Below, piece after piece: positions 30,496-43,460 of a stretch of DNA of 64,000 bases. The notes under the pieces are model-generated. The model was not told where the DNA came from. It did no database searches and was given only the letters and a program-made list of their open reading frames with translations. Source of the stretch: Reticulitermes speratus (taxonomy: Eukaryota; Arthropoda; Insecta; Blattodea; Rhinotermitidae); contig JAJKFL010000004.1 of the NCBI GenBank assembly GCA_021186555.1, forward strand, positions 41,765,877 through 41,829,876, read 5' to 3'. The first letter of the stretch is position 1. Each line of letters opens with the position of its first letter. The position numbers and the translations under genes were made by a program.

Positions 30496-32789
30496 AAAGG
30501 ACCTTTGGGGGCCCCGCACAAAGTTTAATAAGAGCCACAGACAAAGTGATCCCGACCGTAGAGGATGGAACCAGTAAGGAGCTGGTGTTAGAAGTAAAAA
30601 TTGATGGAGATAATTTTAAATTTTTGATAGATACAGGAGCAAGTGTTTCGTTGATTTAACCAGAAGTCGGATCTGGGTTGACTAGTGGATCCCAATATGT
30701 GGTAAGGGGTATAACGGGCAGCGAGCTTAAAATACGAGGACTGAGATGCCTACGATTTCAGCTCGGAACCGAAGTATATGAGCATACATTTTTAGTGGCT
30801 AGGATAGCCTCTAGTTATCACGGAATAATGGGGCTAGATAGTCTCAGAATATTGAAGGCATTGATAGATGTGGATCAAGGCCGGATTTGGGTCGGTAGGA
30901 ACCATTATCCTCTAACCAGTAACGAGTGCTACAGGGAAGAGGATGATTTCTTGGGCAAAATAGAGCAGGGTAATAAAACAGCTAAGACTGTAGAACACGA
31001 AGCTCTATCAGGCAAAGAAAAGAAGGGGGAACCTCGAGTTTCGGAACCTAGGATAGAACAAAGAGGGGAACCATGGGAGGAAGTATATGGAGTTATAACT
31101 TCCAGTATCACGATACCGTCAAGGACAACGGTGATCGCGAAGGTGAATTTAGAAACCAGAGATAGAGTTAAGGTGGCGACACGGGATCTGCCGCCAACAG
31201 TACTGTTAGAAAGCGCAGGAATGTTGATTCCGGGAATTTACATGGGACGTGCACTATCCCGAGTGTACGATAGTAAAGAATTCCATAGCCAAGGAAGGGC
31301 AGAACTTGAGCAACGAGTAAATGAGCTGAGTAAACAAAAGGGGGGCACGCATACGTGCCACAAGAATTGCTTATTGTATAGCGAGGTAGCGCAACTAGAG
31401 AAGCCAGATCGGCAAGAAACGTTGCGACAGGTCAGGGGAGGGACCAGTGACCTCGGAAGGAGTTATGCTAGTGCCATAATTCCAATGATAAATACAAGCG
31501 CAGAAGATGTGCTATTACAAACAGGTACGCTAGTAGCAATTGCTAGTTCTTATGAGGAGAAACTAGAACCCGAACAAAGGGAGACCGCTAAGGTACGGTC
31601 AGCGTGTTTGGATAAGACCCAATTAAAGGTAAAAATCGGGCAACAGAATGCGAAGGTGCCAGAGATTTTGGGAGAAAAATTAGCGCATTTGAACCAAGCG
31701 GAAAGAGAGGGGCTTGAACCAGTTATAATGGAGTACCAAGATTTGTTTAAGAAACCAGCCGACGGGAAAATTCCGTGTACAACTTTCGGAGAGCACGAGA
31801 TTAGGACCGGTGATTCCAGGCCTGTTAAGAGGCAACAATACAGGTGTCCCTACGCACTCAGGGAAGAGATGCGTAAGCAATTAAACGAGATGAAGGGAAG
31901 GGGGGTGATCACCGAGGCCATAAGTGAATGGTCAGCCCCGGTGATACTCGTGACAAAAAAGTCAGCTGATCAGCAACCACGATACCGATTTTATGCCGAC
32001 TTCCGCGGACTAAATGCGGTGACGCAGATACCTGTTCACCCCATGCCCCTGGTACAGGAAAATATAGATAGATTGAGTGGAAATAGGTATTTTACTTTAG
32101 TCGACATGGAAGATGCCTATTACCACATATCCATTAAGGAAGAAAACAGGCACAAAACCGGAATCATAACGCCGTTCGGGAGCTACCAGTATGAGCGGTT
32201 AGCTTTCGGATTGGCCGGAGCGCCCAGTACCTTTACGAGGGTAATTAATAACGTGTTGCTAGGTTTGGGGGATACGATGTGTTTAATATTTATGGACGAC
32301 ATCTTAATCTTTTCCAAAACAATCGAGGAACATGCGAACCGATTAGGAAAGGTATTTGAACGATTAAGGAGGGCTAAGTTCACCCTGAATTTATCAAAGT
32401 GCCATTTTGCACAAGATCAGGTGGAGTACTTAGGATTTTTGGTAACCAAGGAGGGAGTGATGCCTTCGGAAAGGAAAATTATAGCGATACGTACATTTCC
32501 TAAACCCAAGACGGTAAGAGATGTACGATCATTTTTAGGACTTAGCGGTTATTACCGACAGTTCATACCTAGGTACGCGGAGCTAGCACGGCCCTTAACC
32601 AAGTTGACTAAAAAAAATCAGAAATTTACTTGGGAAGATTCCCAAGAAGAGGCCTTCCAGAAATTAAAGGATGCCATCAGTTCGGATGGGGGTATCTCGG
32701 TCACGAACCACGAGGGGACCAGATCATCATCATCCCGAGGGGGGGACCAACCGGTCCAAAGATGGAGGCCAACACAGCGCTGCTCATAA
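30483..32789 (+). pseudogene. pol: Pol of gypsy element 1: protease with stop, RT, truncated
   Basis: In the -1 frame relative to gag, the protease motif LIDTGASVSLI (Asp codon 30630) is followed by TAA at 30657-30659, a premature stop. The frame then stays open from about 30660 through the RT: YADFRGLNAV, LVDMEDAYYH, FGLAGAPSTF, FMDDILIFS (32289-32315, YxDD variant FMDD) and YLGFLVTKEG. Early RNase H (FTWEDSQEEAFQKLK) runs into LTR sequence at 32688. No complete RNase H or integrase. RT residues look intact, but the element cannot move on its own. Confidence 0.9.
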
Positions 32790-33248
32790 TAACCATCGTG
32801 TCAATTTCACGAGGTAGGAAGGTTTATTTTTCGAGACACTAATGTCCCTGGTGGTTTGGTTTGGTTTGGTTGGTTGGGTTAATATGCGGAACTAAAGCTA
32901 ATATGCCGTTGTCGCCTCGTCCTTACTATGAAAATTAATGTAACTTTTTAGAATTGATCATATTGTTTTTAGTAAATTATATATATATATATATATACAG
33001 CATACTGCTCTTTACCCCCTTAAGAAACCCATTCGCTCCGAAAACCCGAGAAGTTAATTGTAGAGACCGACCTCCCGCGGCCTCTGCGTCCTTTTTATAT
33101 TAAATACATTTACGGGAGGTGGTGGCACGCTACCGGATCGGGTTTCGGGACTCCAAGCCCTGACTCCCGGTTCTAAGTTAATTGCGCCCCAGGGAACGAT
33201 CGATCGAATCAGTAGGAGTTTCGGAGGATCGAACTTTGCGGCACAACA
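32688..33248 (+). repeat. 3' LTR fragment of gypsy element 1
   Basis: Matches 5' LTR positions 28786-29356; the first ~363 bp is missing. It is 10 bp shorter in the (GGTTT)n run. The join to pol falls in a GGGGG shared by both partners. Confidence 0.93.
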
Positions 33249-34867
33249 AAGAGAGAACTTCTTAATAACAGAGATGTGCGTAGTAAGAGAGAACTTCTTA
33301 ATAAGAGAGATCTTCGTAATACGAGAAAACTGCGTAATAAGAGAAAAATGCGTCTTTACAGAACTGCGTAATAGAAAGCTGCGTAATAGGAGAAAACTGC
33401 ATGATTGGATATATCTGCTTAAGAGAAAACTGCGTAATAAGAGAATGCAGCGTTATAAGAAAAATCTGCCTAATAACAGAAAACTGCATAATTACAGAAA
33501 ACTGCGTAATAAGAAAAAACTGCGTAATAAGAGAAATCTGCGTAATAAGAGGAAGCTGCGTAATAAGAGAAAACTGCCTAATAACAGAAAAATGCATAAT
33601 AACAGAAAACTGCGTAATAACAGAATACTGCGTATTAAGAGAAAACTGCGTAATAAATGAAAACTGCGTAATAACAGTGCTCCTGCATAATAAATAAGTT
33701 ACTGCAAAATAACAGAAAACTGTTAAATAACAGAAAACTGCTAAATAACAAAACTGCTAAATAACAGAAAACTGCAAAATAACAGAAAAACTGCATAATA
33801 ACAGCTTTACTTCATAATAACTGACAACTGCATAATAACAGAAAACTGCAAAATAACAGAAGGAGCATAACAGAGAACTGCTAAATAACAGAAAAGAGCT
33901 AATTAACAGGAAACTGCAAAATAACAAAATTTCATAACAGAAGATTGCATAATAACAGAGTCACTGCTTAATAAGCGAAAACTGCATAATAATAGAAAAC
34001 TGCAAAATATCAGAAAAGTGCATAACAGAAATCTTCAAAATAACAGAAAACTGCATAATAACAACGTTACTGCATAATAACAGAAAACTCCAAAAAAACA
34101 GAAAAGTGCATAACTGAAAACTGCAAAATAACATAAGACAGTATAATATAATAATAGAAAACTGCGTAATAAGAGAGAACTGAGTAACTACAGAGCGACT
34201 GCATAATAACAGAGTTAGTGCTAAATAACAGAAAACTGCTAAATATCAGAAAACTGCATAATAACAGAAAACTGCAAAATAACAGAAAACTGCATAATAG
34301 CAGAGTTACTGCTCAATAAAAGAAAACTGCATAAAAACAGAAAACTGCTAAATAACAGAATACTCAAAATAACAAAAAACTGCTAAATAACAGAAAAATG
34401 CTAAATAACAGAGAACTGCTAAGTAACAGAAAACTGATAAATAACAGAAAACTGCAAAATGACAGAAAACTGCATAATAACAGAAAACTGCAAAATAACA
34501 GGAAACTGGAAATAACAGATTTACGGCATAATAATAGAAGACTGCATAATAACAGATTTACTGCATTATAACGAAGTTAGTGCTAAACAACAGAAAACTG
34601 CTAAAGAACTGAAAACTGCTAAATAACCGAAAACTGCTAAAAAACGAAAACTGCATAATAACAGAAAACTGCTAAATAACAGAAAACTGTTAAATAACAG
34701 AAAACTGCTTAATAACAGAAAACAGCTTAATAACAAAAAACTGCATAATAACAGACAACTGCTAATAACATAAAACTGCTAAATAAACGAAAACTGCAAA
34801 ATAACAGAAAACTGCTAAATAAGAGGAAACTGAATAATAACAGAAAACTGCTAAATAAAGAAAACAT
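33249..34867 (+). repeat. 18-mer array, right part (copy 1)
   Basis: Starts with the AAGAG target copy. The 5' third is dominated by GTAATAAGAGAAAACTGC variants and the rest by TAATAACAGAAAACTGC variants, the same ordered change seen in copies 2 and 3. The 128-codon plus ORF at 33274-33660 is a by-product. Confidence 0.93.
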
Positions 34868-35187
34868 CTAGGACGAGAGTGGGAGACAGGGGAGAAGACC
34901 GGGCAGTTCTCCGCCTGGCAAATTGATTCATCCTCATACGAACGTCGCGGCCATCTGTCTTTGGGCGTGGTCCTATGCGGCAATTAGCACGTCTTGCTTG
35001 TCGCATGCAGACGGCTCTCCACGAGCCCGGGCGGGAGCCAGCCACCCGCAAAATTTCCAACTGTCGGCGCGTCCCCGCGTGCCCGAGCACCTGTGGTGCC
35101 GGTCGAATGTGGGCCGGCAGACACGTCCGAGATTGTGCAGAGATGGAGGAGAGGGTACGAACTGATGCGCCGGTGGTTATTTTAGGT
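34868..35187 (+). repeat. GC unit, short form (copy 1)
   Basis: Begins at CTAGGACGAGAGTGGGAG, the same point where the other short units begin, and ends GGTGGTTATTTTAG before GTAAGTTAAAG. Corresponds to the 3' ~315 bp of the long unit. CpG-rich. Confidence 0.92.
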
Positions 35188-36150
35188 AAGTTAAAGTTAA
35201 AATTAAAGATAAAAAGTTAAAATGTATAGACAAAATTAGAGTAAAGTTTAAAGTTAAAGTTGAAAATAAAGAGTTAATGTTAAAATTTAATTTGAAGTTA
35301 AGTTAAAAATCTAAGTTAATGTTAAAAAATTGCTAAAGTTAAAAGTTAAAACTAAAAATGTAAAGTTAAAGTACATTTAAAGTTAAAGTAAAAGTTTAAA
35401 CTTAAAGTAAAATGTTGAAGCTAAAACGTTACAGTTAAAATGTTGAAATTAGTAAGTTAAAATTAAAAGGTTAAAGTTACAGTTAAAAAGATAAAGTTAG
35501 AAGTTTAAAGTTAACATTACGAAGTTAGAGCTAAAAAGTTAAAGTTAAATAGTTAAAATTAAAGTTAAATTTAAAAATTCAAGCGAAAAAGTTAATGTTA
35601 AATTTAAAAACTAAAGATAAAAAGTTAAAGTTAGAGTTAAGGATAAAAAGTTAAAGTTGTATTTAAAGTTAAGGTTAAATTTGAAGTTGTATATAAAAGT
35701 TAAAGTTAAGGATAAAATGTTAAAGTTGTATTAAAAGTTGAAGATAAAGTTAAAGTTAAAGTTGTAAAGCTAAGTTAATATTAAAAAGTGAAAGTTGAAT
35801 TTAAAAAGTTAAGTCTAAAGTTATAAAGTTAAAGGTAAAAAGGTGAAGTTACAGTTAAAGTTAAAATTAAATTTATATAGTTAATTTTAATGTTAAAATG
35901 TTAAAGTTAAAAAGTTGCAATTAATAATTTAAAATTAAAAGTTAAAAGTTAAAGTTAAAAAGTTAGAGTTAGAGTTAAAAATTTTAAGTTAAATTTCAAA
36001 AGTTGAAGTTAAAGTTAGTAAGTAAAAGTTAAAAAGTTAAAGTTTCAAGATCAAAGTTAAAAAGTCCAAGTTAAAAAGTTAAAGTTAAAAAGTTAAAGTT
36101 ACATTTAAAGTTAAATTTAACTTTAAAGTTAAAAAGTTAAAAATAAAGTT
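35188..36150 (+). repeat. GTTAAA hexamer array
   Basis: About 960 bp of degenerate GTTAAA. Specific variant strings (for example AAAATGTTGAAGCTAAAACG) recur in order in the arrays at 36738, 41321 and 57906, showing colinear descent rather than local slippage. Confidence 0.92.
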
Positions 36151-36737
36151 ATGTTGTAATGGCATCACCCTAAGGCTCCCTCGGAATATATTCAGTGTTG
36201 GCAGATCGTGGTAGGACATACCGGCCGTACATGCCCTGCATTCGGGGTTATAATCGCTGCTGCTGCATCTGGTAAGATATCGGCCTTCCCCAAAACATGC
36301 CTGGTGTTAGGTGCATGCTGAGACTCGTCTCCGCTCAGCTCTCCATCCTCAGGCCACATCGGCCTCTGCTCGCTGCCCGCTCCCGGTTTTCTTCACGACT
36401 GTTCATTTGATACTTCCGGAGGACGATTGTGGGAGACAGAGTAGAAGACCGGGCATTTCTGTGCCCGGCAAACTGGTTCATCCTCATAGGAAGGTCGCGG
36501 CCATCTGCCATTGGGAGCGGTACTATGCGGCAATTAGCACGTCTTACTTGACGCATGCAGACGACTCTCCACGAGCCCGGGCGGGAGCCAGCCACCCGCA
36601 CAATTTCCGACTGTCGGCGCGTCCCCGCGTGCCCGAGCACCTGTGGTGCCGGTCGAATGTGGGCCGGCAGACACGTCCGAGAATGTGCAGAGATGGATGA
36701 GAGGGTACAAACTGGTGCGCCGGTGGTTATTTTAGGT
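36151..36737 (+). repeat. GC unit, long form (copy 1)
   Basis: Runs from TATGTTGTAATGGCATCACC to TTTTAG/GTAAG. Contains CGCTGCTGCTGCA, CCCCAAAACATGCCTGG and the shared ACACGTCCGAGAATGTGC. ORFs of 100-129 codons exist on both strands but match no family and are not conserved in frame between copies. Confidence 0.92.
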
Positions 36738-37711
36738 AAGTTAAAGTTAAAATTGAAGATAAAAAGTTAAAGTTCATAGACAAAATTAAAGTAAAGTTTA
36801 AAGTTAAAGTTGAAAATAAAGAGTTAATGTTAAAATTTAATTTGAAGTTAAGTTAAATATCTAAGTTAATATTAAAAAATTAAAACTAAAGTTAAAAAGT
36901 TAAAACTAAAAATGTAAAGTTAAAGTACATTTAAAGTTAAAGTAAAAGTTTAAACTTAAAGTAAAATGTTGAAGCTAATACGTTACAGTTAAAATGTTGA
37001 AATTAGAAAGTTAAAATTAAAAGTTTAAAGTTACAGTTAAAAAGATAAAGTTAAAAGTTTAAAGTTAACGTAACGAAGTTAGAGTTAAAAAGTTGAAGTT
37101 AAAGTTAAATAGTTAAAATTAAAGTTAAATTTAAAAATTCAAGCGAAAAAGTTAATGTAAAATTTAAAGACTAAAGATAAAAAGTTAAAGTTAAAGTTAA
37201 AGTTAAGGATAAAAAGTTAAAGTTGTATTTAAAGTTAAAGTTAAAGTTGCAGTTGAACATAAAATTTAAAGTTAGGAATAAAATGTTAAAGTTGTATTTA
37301 AATTTGAAGATAAAGTTAAAGTTAAAGTTGTAAAGGTAGGTTAATAAAAAGTGAAAGTTGAATTTAAAAAGTTAAGGCTAAAGTTATAAAGTTAAAGGTA
37401 AAATGGTGAAGTTACAGTTAAAGTTGATATTAAATGTATGTAGTTAATGTTAATGTTAAAATGTTAAAGTTAAAAAGTTGCAATTAATAATTTAAAGTAA
37501 AAAGTTGAAAGTTAAAGTTAAAAAGTTAGAGTTAGAGTTAAAAATTTTAAGTTAAATTTCAAAAGTTAAAGTTAAAGTTAGAAAGTTAAAGTTAAAAGTT
37601 AAAGTTTAAAGGTCAAAATTAAAAAGTCCAAGTTAAAAAGTTAAAGTTGAAAAGGTAAAGTTTCACTTAAAGTTAAATTTAACTGTAAAGTTAAAAAGTT
37701 AAAGATAAAGT
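36738..37711 (+). repeat. GTTAAA hexamer array; carries piggyBac empty site
   Basis: Colinear with 41321-43781. The TTAA at 37392-37395, in TATAAAGTTAAAGGTAAAAT, is the unoccupied equivalent of the piggyBac insertion site in copy 2. Confidence 0.92.
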
Positions 37712-38300
37712 TATGTTGTAATGGCATCACCCTAAGGCTCCCTCGGAATATATTCAGTGTTGGCGGATCATGGTAGAAGGACATACCGGTCGTACGGGCC
37801 CGGCATTCGGGGTTATAATCGCTGCTGCTGCAACTGGTAAGATTTCGGCCTTCCCCAAAACATGCCTGGTGCTAGGTGCATGCTGAGACTTGCCTCCGCT
37901 CAGCGCTCCGTCGTCTGCTGCCACATCGGCCTCTGCTCGCTGCCCTCTCCCGCCACAGTTCTCCACTGGTCATTTGATACTTCAGGTGGACGAGTGAGGG
38001 TGACAGAGGGGAAGACCGGGCAGTTCTCCGCCCGGCAAACTGGTTCACCCTCATAGGAACGTCGCGGTCATCTGCCTTAGGGCGTGTTTCCTATGAGGCA
38101 ATTAGAATGTCTTACTTGCACGCAGACGGCTCTCCACGAGCCCGGGCGGGAGCCAGCCACCCGCACAACTTCCAACTGTCGGCGTGTCCCCGCGTCGCCG
38201 AGCACCTGTGGTGCCGGTCGAATGTGGGCCTGCGGACACGTCCGAGAGTGTGCGGAGATGGATGAGAGGGTACAAACTGGTGCGCCGGTGGTTAGGTTAG
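37712..38300 (+). repeat. GC unit, long form (copy 2)
   Basis: Same layout as 36151-36737 but ends GGTGGTTAGGTTAG/GTAAG, carrying two TTAGG units. This 3' variant is shared with 27311, 43782 and 58679. Confidence 0.92.
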
Positions 38301-38687
38301 GTAAGTTAAAGTTTAAGTTAATGTTAAAATGGTAAGGGTAAAGTTAAAGTTAAATGTTAAAGAGAAATAAGTTGAAGTTAAAGTTACAGTTAAAGTTAAG
38401 GTTAAAGTTGAAGATAAAATTTTAAATTTAAAGATAAAATCTTAAATTTGTAGTTAAAGTTAAAGTTAAATTTAATTTTAAAGTTAAAGTTAAAGTTAAA
38501 ATAATAAAGTTAAAGTTAATGTTAAAGATAAAAAAGTTAAAGTTAATGTCAAAGTGAAAGATAAAGTTAAATTTAAAATGTTGAAAATAAAAAGTTAAAG
38601 TTGAAAGTTTAAAGTTGAAGTTGAAAAGTTAGTTACTGTTAAAAAGTTTAAGTTAAAGTTAATTTGAAGTTAAAAAGTTAAAGTCAT
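38301..38687 (+). repeat. GTTAAA hexamer array
   Basis: Closely matches 27491-27883 in order and length. Ends at the conserved 18-mer junction (GTAACAGAGTTAGTGC). Confidence 0.92.
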
Positions 38688-41006
38688 TGTAACAGAGTTA
38701 GTGCTAAATAACAGAAAACTGCTAAATAACAGAAAACTGCTAAATAACAGAAAACTACAGAATAACAGAAAACTTCAAAATAACAGAAAACTGCGTAATA
38801 AGAGAAAACTGCGTAATGAGAGAAAACTGCGTAATAACAAAGAACTGCGTAATAACAGAAGGCTGCTTAATATCACAAAACTGCAAAATAACAGAAAGCT
38901 GCAAACAAACTGAAAACTGCATAATCAGATAAAACTGCAGAATAACAGAAAACTGCTAAATAACAGAAAAGTGCGTAATAACAGAAAACTGCAAAATAAC
39001 AGAATACTGCATAATAACAGAAGACAGCATAATAAGAGAACTTCATAACAGAAAACTGCATAAAATGAGAAAACTGCGTAATAAGATATAAGTGCGTAAT
39101 AAGTGAATACTGCGTAATATGAAAACTGTGTAATAAGGGAAAACTTCGTAATAAGAGAGAATTTCTTAATAACAGAGAAGTGCGAAATAAGAGAGAACTT
39201 CGTAATACGAAAAAACTGCGTAATAAGAGAAAAATGCGTCTTGACAGAACTGCGTAATAGAAAACGGCGTAATAGGAGAAAACTGCGTGATTGGAGATAT
39301 CTGCTTAAGAGAAAACTGCGTAATAAGAGAAAGCTGCGTAATAAGAGAAAACTGCGTAATATGAGAAATCTGCGTAATAAGAGGAGGCTGCGTAATAAGT
39401 GAAAACTGCCTAATAACAGAAAACTGCATAATTACAGAAAACTGCGTAATAAGAAAAAACTGCGTAATAAGAGAAATCTGCGTAATAAGAGGAAGCTGCG
39501 TAATAAGAGAAAACTACCTAATAATAGAAAAATGCATAATAACAGAAAACTGCGTAATAACAGAATACTGCGTGATAAGAGAAAACTGCGTAATAAATGA
39601 AAACTGCGTAATAACAGTGCTCCTGCATAATAACTAAGTTACTGCTAAATAACAGTAAACTGCTAAATAACAGATAACTGCTAAATAACAGAAAACTTCT
39701 AAATAAGAGAAAACTGCTAAATAACAGAAAAATGCATAATAACAGAAAACTGCAAAATAACAGAACAACTGCATAATAACAGATTTACTTCATAATAACT
39801 GAAAACTGCATAATAATAGAAAACTGCAAAATAACAGAAAAGAGCATAACAGAAAACTGCTATATAACAGAAAAGAGCTAATTAACAGGAAACTGCTAAA
39901 TAACGGAAAATTTCATAACAGAAAACTGCATAGTAACAGTCACTGCTTAATAAGCGAAAAGTGCATAATAACAGAAAACCTCAAAATATCAGAAAAGTGC
40001 ATAACAGAAAGCTTCAAATTAACAGAAAACTGAATAATAACAAAGTTACTGCATAATAACAGAAAACTGCAAAATAACAGAAAAGTGCATAACAGAAAAC
40101 TTCATAATAACAGAAAACTGCAGAATAACAGAAGACAGTATAATATAATTATAGAAAACTGCGTAATTATAGAGAACTGAGTAACTACAGAGCTACTGCA
40201 TAATAACAGAGTTAGTGCTAAATAAGAGAAAACTGCTAAGTATCAGAAAACTGCATAATAACAGAAAACTGCAAAATAACAGAAAACTGCATAATAGCAG
40301 AGTTACTGCTCAATAACAGAAAACTGCAAAATAACAGAAAAGTGTATAACAAAAAACTGCTAAATAACAGAAAGCTGCTAATTAACACAAAAAAGCTAAA
40401 TAATATGAATCTGCTTATGGAGAGAAAACTGCAAAATAACAGAAAACTGCATAATAGCAGAGTTACTGCTCAATAACAGAAAACTGCATAATAAATGAAA
40501 AATGATAATTAACAGAATACTGCAAAATAACAAGAAACTGCTAAATAACAGAAAACTGCTAAATACTAGAGAACTACTAAGTAACAGAAAACTGATAAAT
40601 AACAGAAAACTGCAAAATAACGGAAAACTCCATAATAACAGAACACTGCAAAGTAACAGGAAACTGGAATTAACAGATTTACGGCATAATAACAGAATAC
40701 TGCATAATAACAGATTTACTGCATTATAACAAAGTTAGTGCTAAATAACAGAAAACTGCTAAATAACCGAAATCTGCTAAATAACCGAAAACTGCTAAGG
40801 AACGAAAACTACATAACAGAAAACTGCTAAATAACAGAAAACTGGTAAATAACAGAAAACTGCTTAGTAACAGAAAACTGCATAAGAACAGACAACTGCT
40901 AATAACATAAAACTGCTAAATAAACGAAAACTGCTAAATAGGAGAAAATTGCTAAATAACAGGAAACTGAATAATAACAGAAAACTGCTAAATAACAGAA
41001 AACTTC
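38688..41006 (+). repeat. 18-mer array (copy 2, uninterrupted)
   Basis: About 2.3 kb of AATAACAGAAAACTGCNN variants. Contains the empty site of gypsy element 1 (AAGAG at 39153-39157). The array has its own internal order of variants shared with copies 1 and 3. Confidence 0.93.
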
Positions 41007-41320
41007 TAGGACGAGAGTGGGAGGCAGGGAGGAAGACCGGGCAGTTCTCCGGCTGGCAAGCTGGTCCATCCTCATACGAACGTCGCGGCCATCTGTTTTT
41101 GGGCGTGGTCCTATGCGGCAATTAGCACGTCTTGACGCATGCAGACAGCTCTCCACGAGCCCGGGCGGGAGCCAGCCACCCGCACAATTTCCGACTGTCG
41201 GCGCGTCCCCGCGTGCCCGAGCACCTGTGGTGCCGGTCGAATGTGGGCCGGCAGACACGTCCGAGAATGTGCAGAGATGGATGAGAGGGTACGAACTGGT
41301 GCGCCGGTGGTTATTTTAGG
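41007..41320 (+). repeat. GC unit, short form (copy 2)
   Basis: Starts TAGGACGAGAGTGGGAGGC, immediately after an 18-mer; ends TTATTTTAG/GTAAG. Confidence 0.92.
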
Positions 41321-41959
41321 TAAGTTAAAGTTAAAATTAAAGATCAAAAGTTAAAGTTTATAGACATAATTAAAGTAAAGTTTAAAGTTAAAGTTGAAAA
41401 TAAAGAGTTAATGTTAAAATTTAAGTTAAAGTTAAGTTAAAAATCTAAGTTAATGTGAAAAAATAAAACTATAGTTAAAAGTTTAAAACTATAAATGTAA
41501 ATTTAAAGTTCATTTAAAGTTAAAGTAAAATGTTGAAGCTAAAACGTTACAGTTAAAATGTTGAAATTAGAAAGTTAAAATTAAAAGTTTAAAGTTACAG
41601 TTAAAAGGATAAAATTAAAAGTTTGAAGTTAACGTAACGAAGTTAGAGTTAAAAAGTTAAAGTTAAAGTTAAAGTTAAACAGTTAAAATTAAAGTTAAAT
41701 TTAAAAATTGAAGCGAAAAAGTTAATGTTAAATTTAAAAACTAAAGATAAACAGTTAAAGTTAAAGTTAAGTATAAAAAGTTAAAGTTGTATTTAAAATT
41801 AAATTTAAAGTTGAAGTTGAACATAAAATTTAAAGTTAAGGATAAAATGTTAAAGTTGTATTTAAATTTGAAGGTAAAGTTAAAGTTAAAGTTGTAAAGG
41901 TAAGTTAATAAAAAGTGAAAGTTGAATTTAAAAAGTTAAGGCTAAAGTTATAAAGTTAA
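41321..41959 (+). repeat. GTTAAA hexamer array, left of piggyBac insertion
   Basis: Contains CTAT at 41489-41492 (AAAACTATAAATG), the unoccupied equivalent of the gypsy element 2 site. Ends with TTAA (41956-41959), the left target copy of the piggyBac-like element. Confidence 0.92.
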
Positions 41960-43460
41960 CCTTTAGCGGCCGGACTTATTTCTCAGCGTTGCCCTTTAAA
42001 TCGAGATAAGTGGCCTACTTTACGGCACAAGCCCTGTGTGATCGGGTCTGCGGTCCCCTCGTTGGCCGTTTAAACTTTTCGCTATCGTTAGAAAAACTTT
42101 AATATTATTTTATCTGGAAGAGATAAAATGGTGGAATTACTTCTATTTTGTAGAAATTGAAACAGGCTTTTAGCAGAGCACTTTAGAAATTCAGCATGTA
42201 TCCTTACTGCCTAAATAAACATCTTACAATTTCATATTCTTGTGAAATTGAATTTTATGTCGTCATTTTTGTGGCTGGTCGAGACATTCCTTTTACCGGA
42301 TTCCTTTTTCTCGTTTTCATGATTCATATTCGTGCCTATCGTTCAGCAGTAATCAGTTCTTATTAGTAACACTAAGTGATTGTTGTTAGTCTAAACAGTG
42401 TAAGGTTTGATCAGTGTCATTACAGGATTGACCGAGAAGGAAAAAATCAGCCCACCTTACTATGCAAAATACTCAACACCAAGAAACGATGTTGTGACGA
42501 CTCACTTCACTGTTACAGTGTTGCCTTTACTAACCAACACAACTCCTAATGAATGCACACCCAACTGAAATAAAACACTGTTTCAATAACACTTCGCTAG
42601 ACTAAACACTACACATATTGGCTTCTATCGGTACCAACAACGCTTACAGAAAAACAGAACTACGCACCGAAAGAGTTTCCAAACCCACAGACATACTTAT
42701 ACGCGTTTTTGAACATAAAATGAAGGTTCAGAAAACAAAGAGAAGTTCTCGTCTTCAACAAATTATTGAAGGGTTTTTTAAATCTAAGAAAATTATCACT
42801 TAAAAAATATAAAATATATGTTTGAAGATCTATTTGGAAGGAGACAGCACAGCTATAGTACACTTTTGCAGACGAATGGGAACGTCGCCTGACATTATTT
42901 TCTTAGAACGAAATCCCATGCAACGCTTGCGATAATAAACAGAGACTAATTTATGGCTGTCGAAATTCCAGTAGAGCTTACAGTCACATAAGTTTGTTAT
43001 TCTAGACCCGCCTTATCTACCGAAATTGCTCTTATCATTGGCTACGAGAAACAGAAAGTTGACAGGCGCTTTCATACACCACGTGGAGTGAAAGGGCCAT
43101 TGTGTGGTGTCCCTTTGAAATATAAAGCCCGATTATATGAATCACTGTAGGTCAATTTATGGCCAACACGATACTGAATGCAGAAGGCAGAAAAACAACT
43201 TCCAAGGCAGTTCGCTTTGCTTATGAAGCTCAAAGCTGATAAAGCCTCTTCAAATGTTACAGCCTGAGTTCCTGCCTGGGGTAAAGTGGTCAGAGCGTGA
43301 AGCAAACCAAACATTTTATCTAACGCGGAATTGGGAGCTATACAAGTTCCCTACATGTTTTTAAAGCTGTGGGAGCTCTCCTGAGCGGTCCTAGGCAGCA
43401 AAGGACGACTGACGATTTAAAGGGCCCCGTCATTTATATAGGACGCACGGACTCTAAAGG
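41960..43460. mobile_element. Non-autonomous piggyBac-like element, TTAA TSD
   Basis: Exactly flanked by TTAA (41956-41959 and 43461-43464). Ends are CCTTTAGCGGCCGG and, reverse-complemented, CCTTTAGAGTCCGT. A 13-bp subterminal inverted repeat GCCCTTTAAATCG lies at 41991-42003 and 43413-43425. The 1,501-bp interior has only ORFs up to 80 codons and no DDD transposase. Removing it restores a string matching 37380-37420 in the other satellite copy. Confidence 0.88.

Larger units (their letters stand above)
28423..33248 (+). mobile_element. Ty3/gypsy element 1, internally deleted
   Basis: The 5-bp AAGAG flanks it at 28418-28422 and 33249-33253, and satellite copies 2 and 3 keep the uninterrupted site (39153-39157, 46369-46373). 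It contains a 5' LTR, PBS, gag and pol through RT. Pol is fused directly to the middle of the 3' LTR, so the rest of RNase H, integrase and the LTR start are gone. The LTR halves differ by about four substitutions plus repeat-length changes over ~560 bp, so insertion is recent. Confidence 0.92.

Noticed and set aside
33249..34867. CRISPR-like periodicity in 18-mer arrays
   Set aside because: Repeats are directly contiguous with no unique spacers, no cas genes are present, and the genome is eukaryotic.
36311..36700. ORFs of 100-155 codons in the GC units
   Set aside because: They occur on both strands, differ in length and frame between GC-unit copies, and show no domain; high GC content lowers stop frequency.
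42618..42803. Basic 61-codon ORF inside the piggyBac-like element
   Set aside because: Too short and lacking any transposase motif; the element looks non-autonomous.
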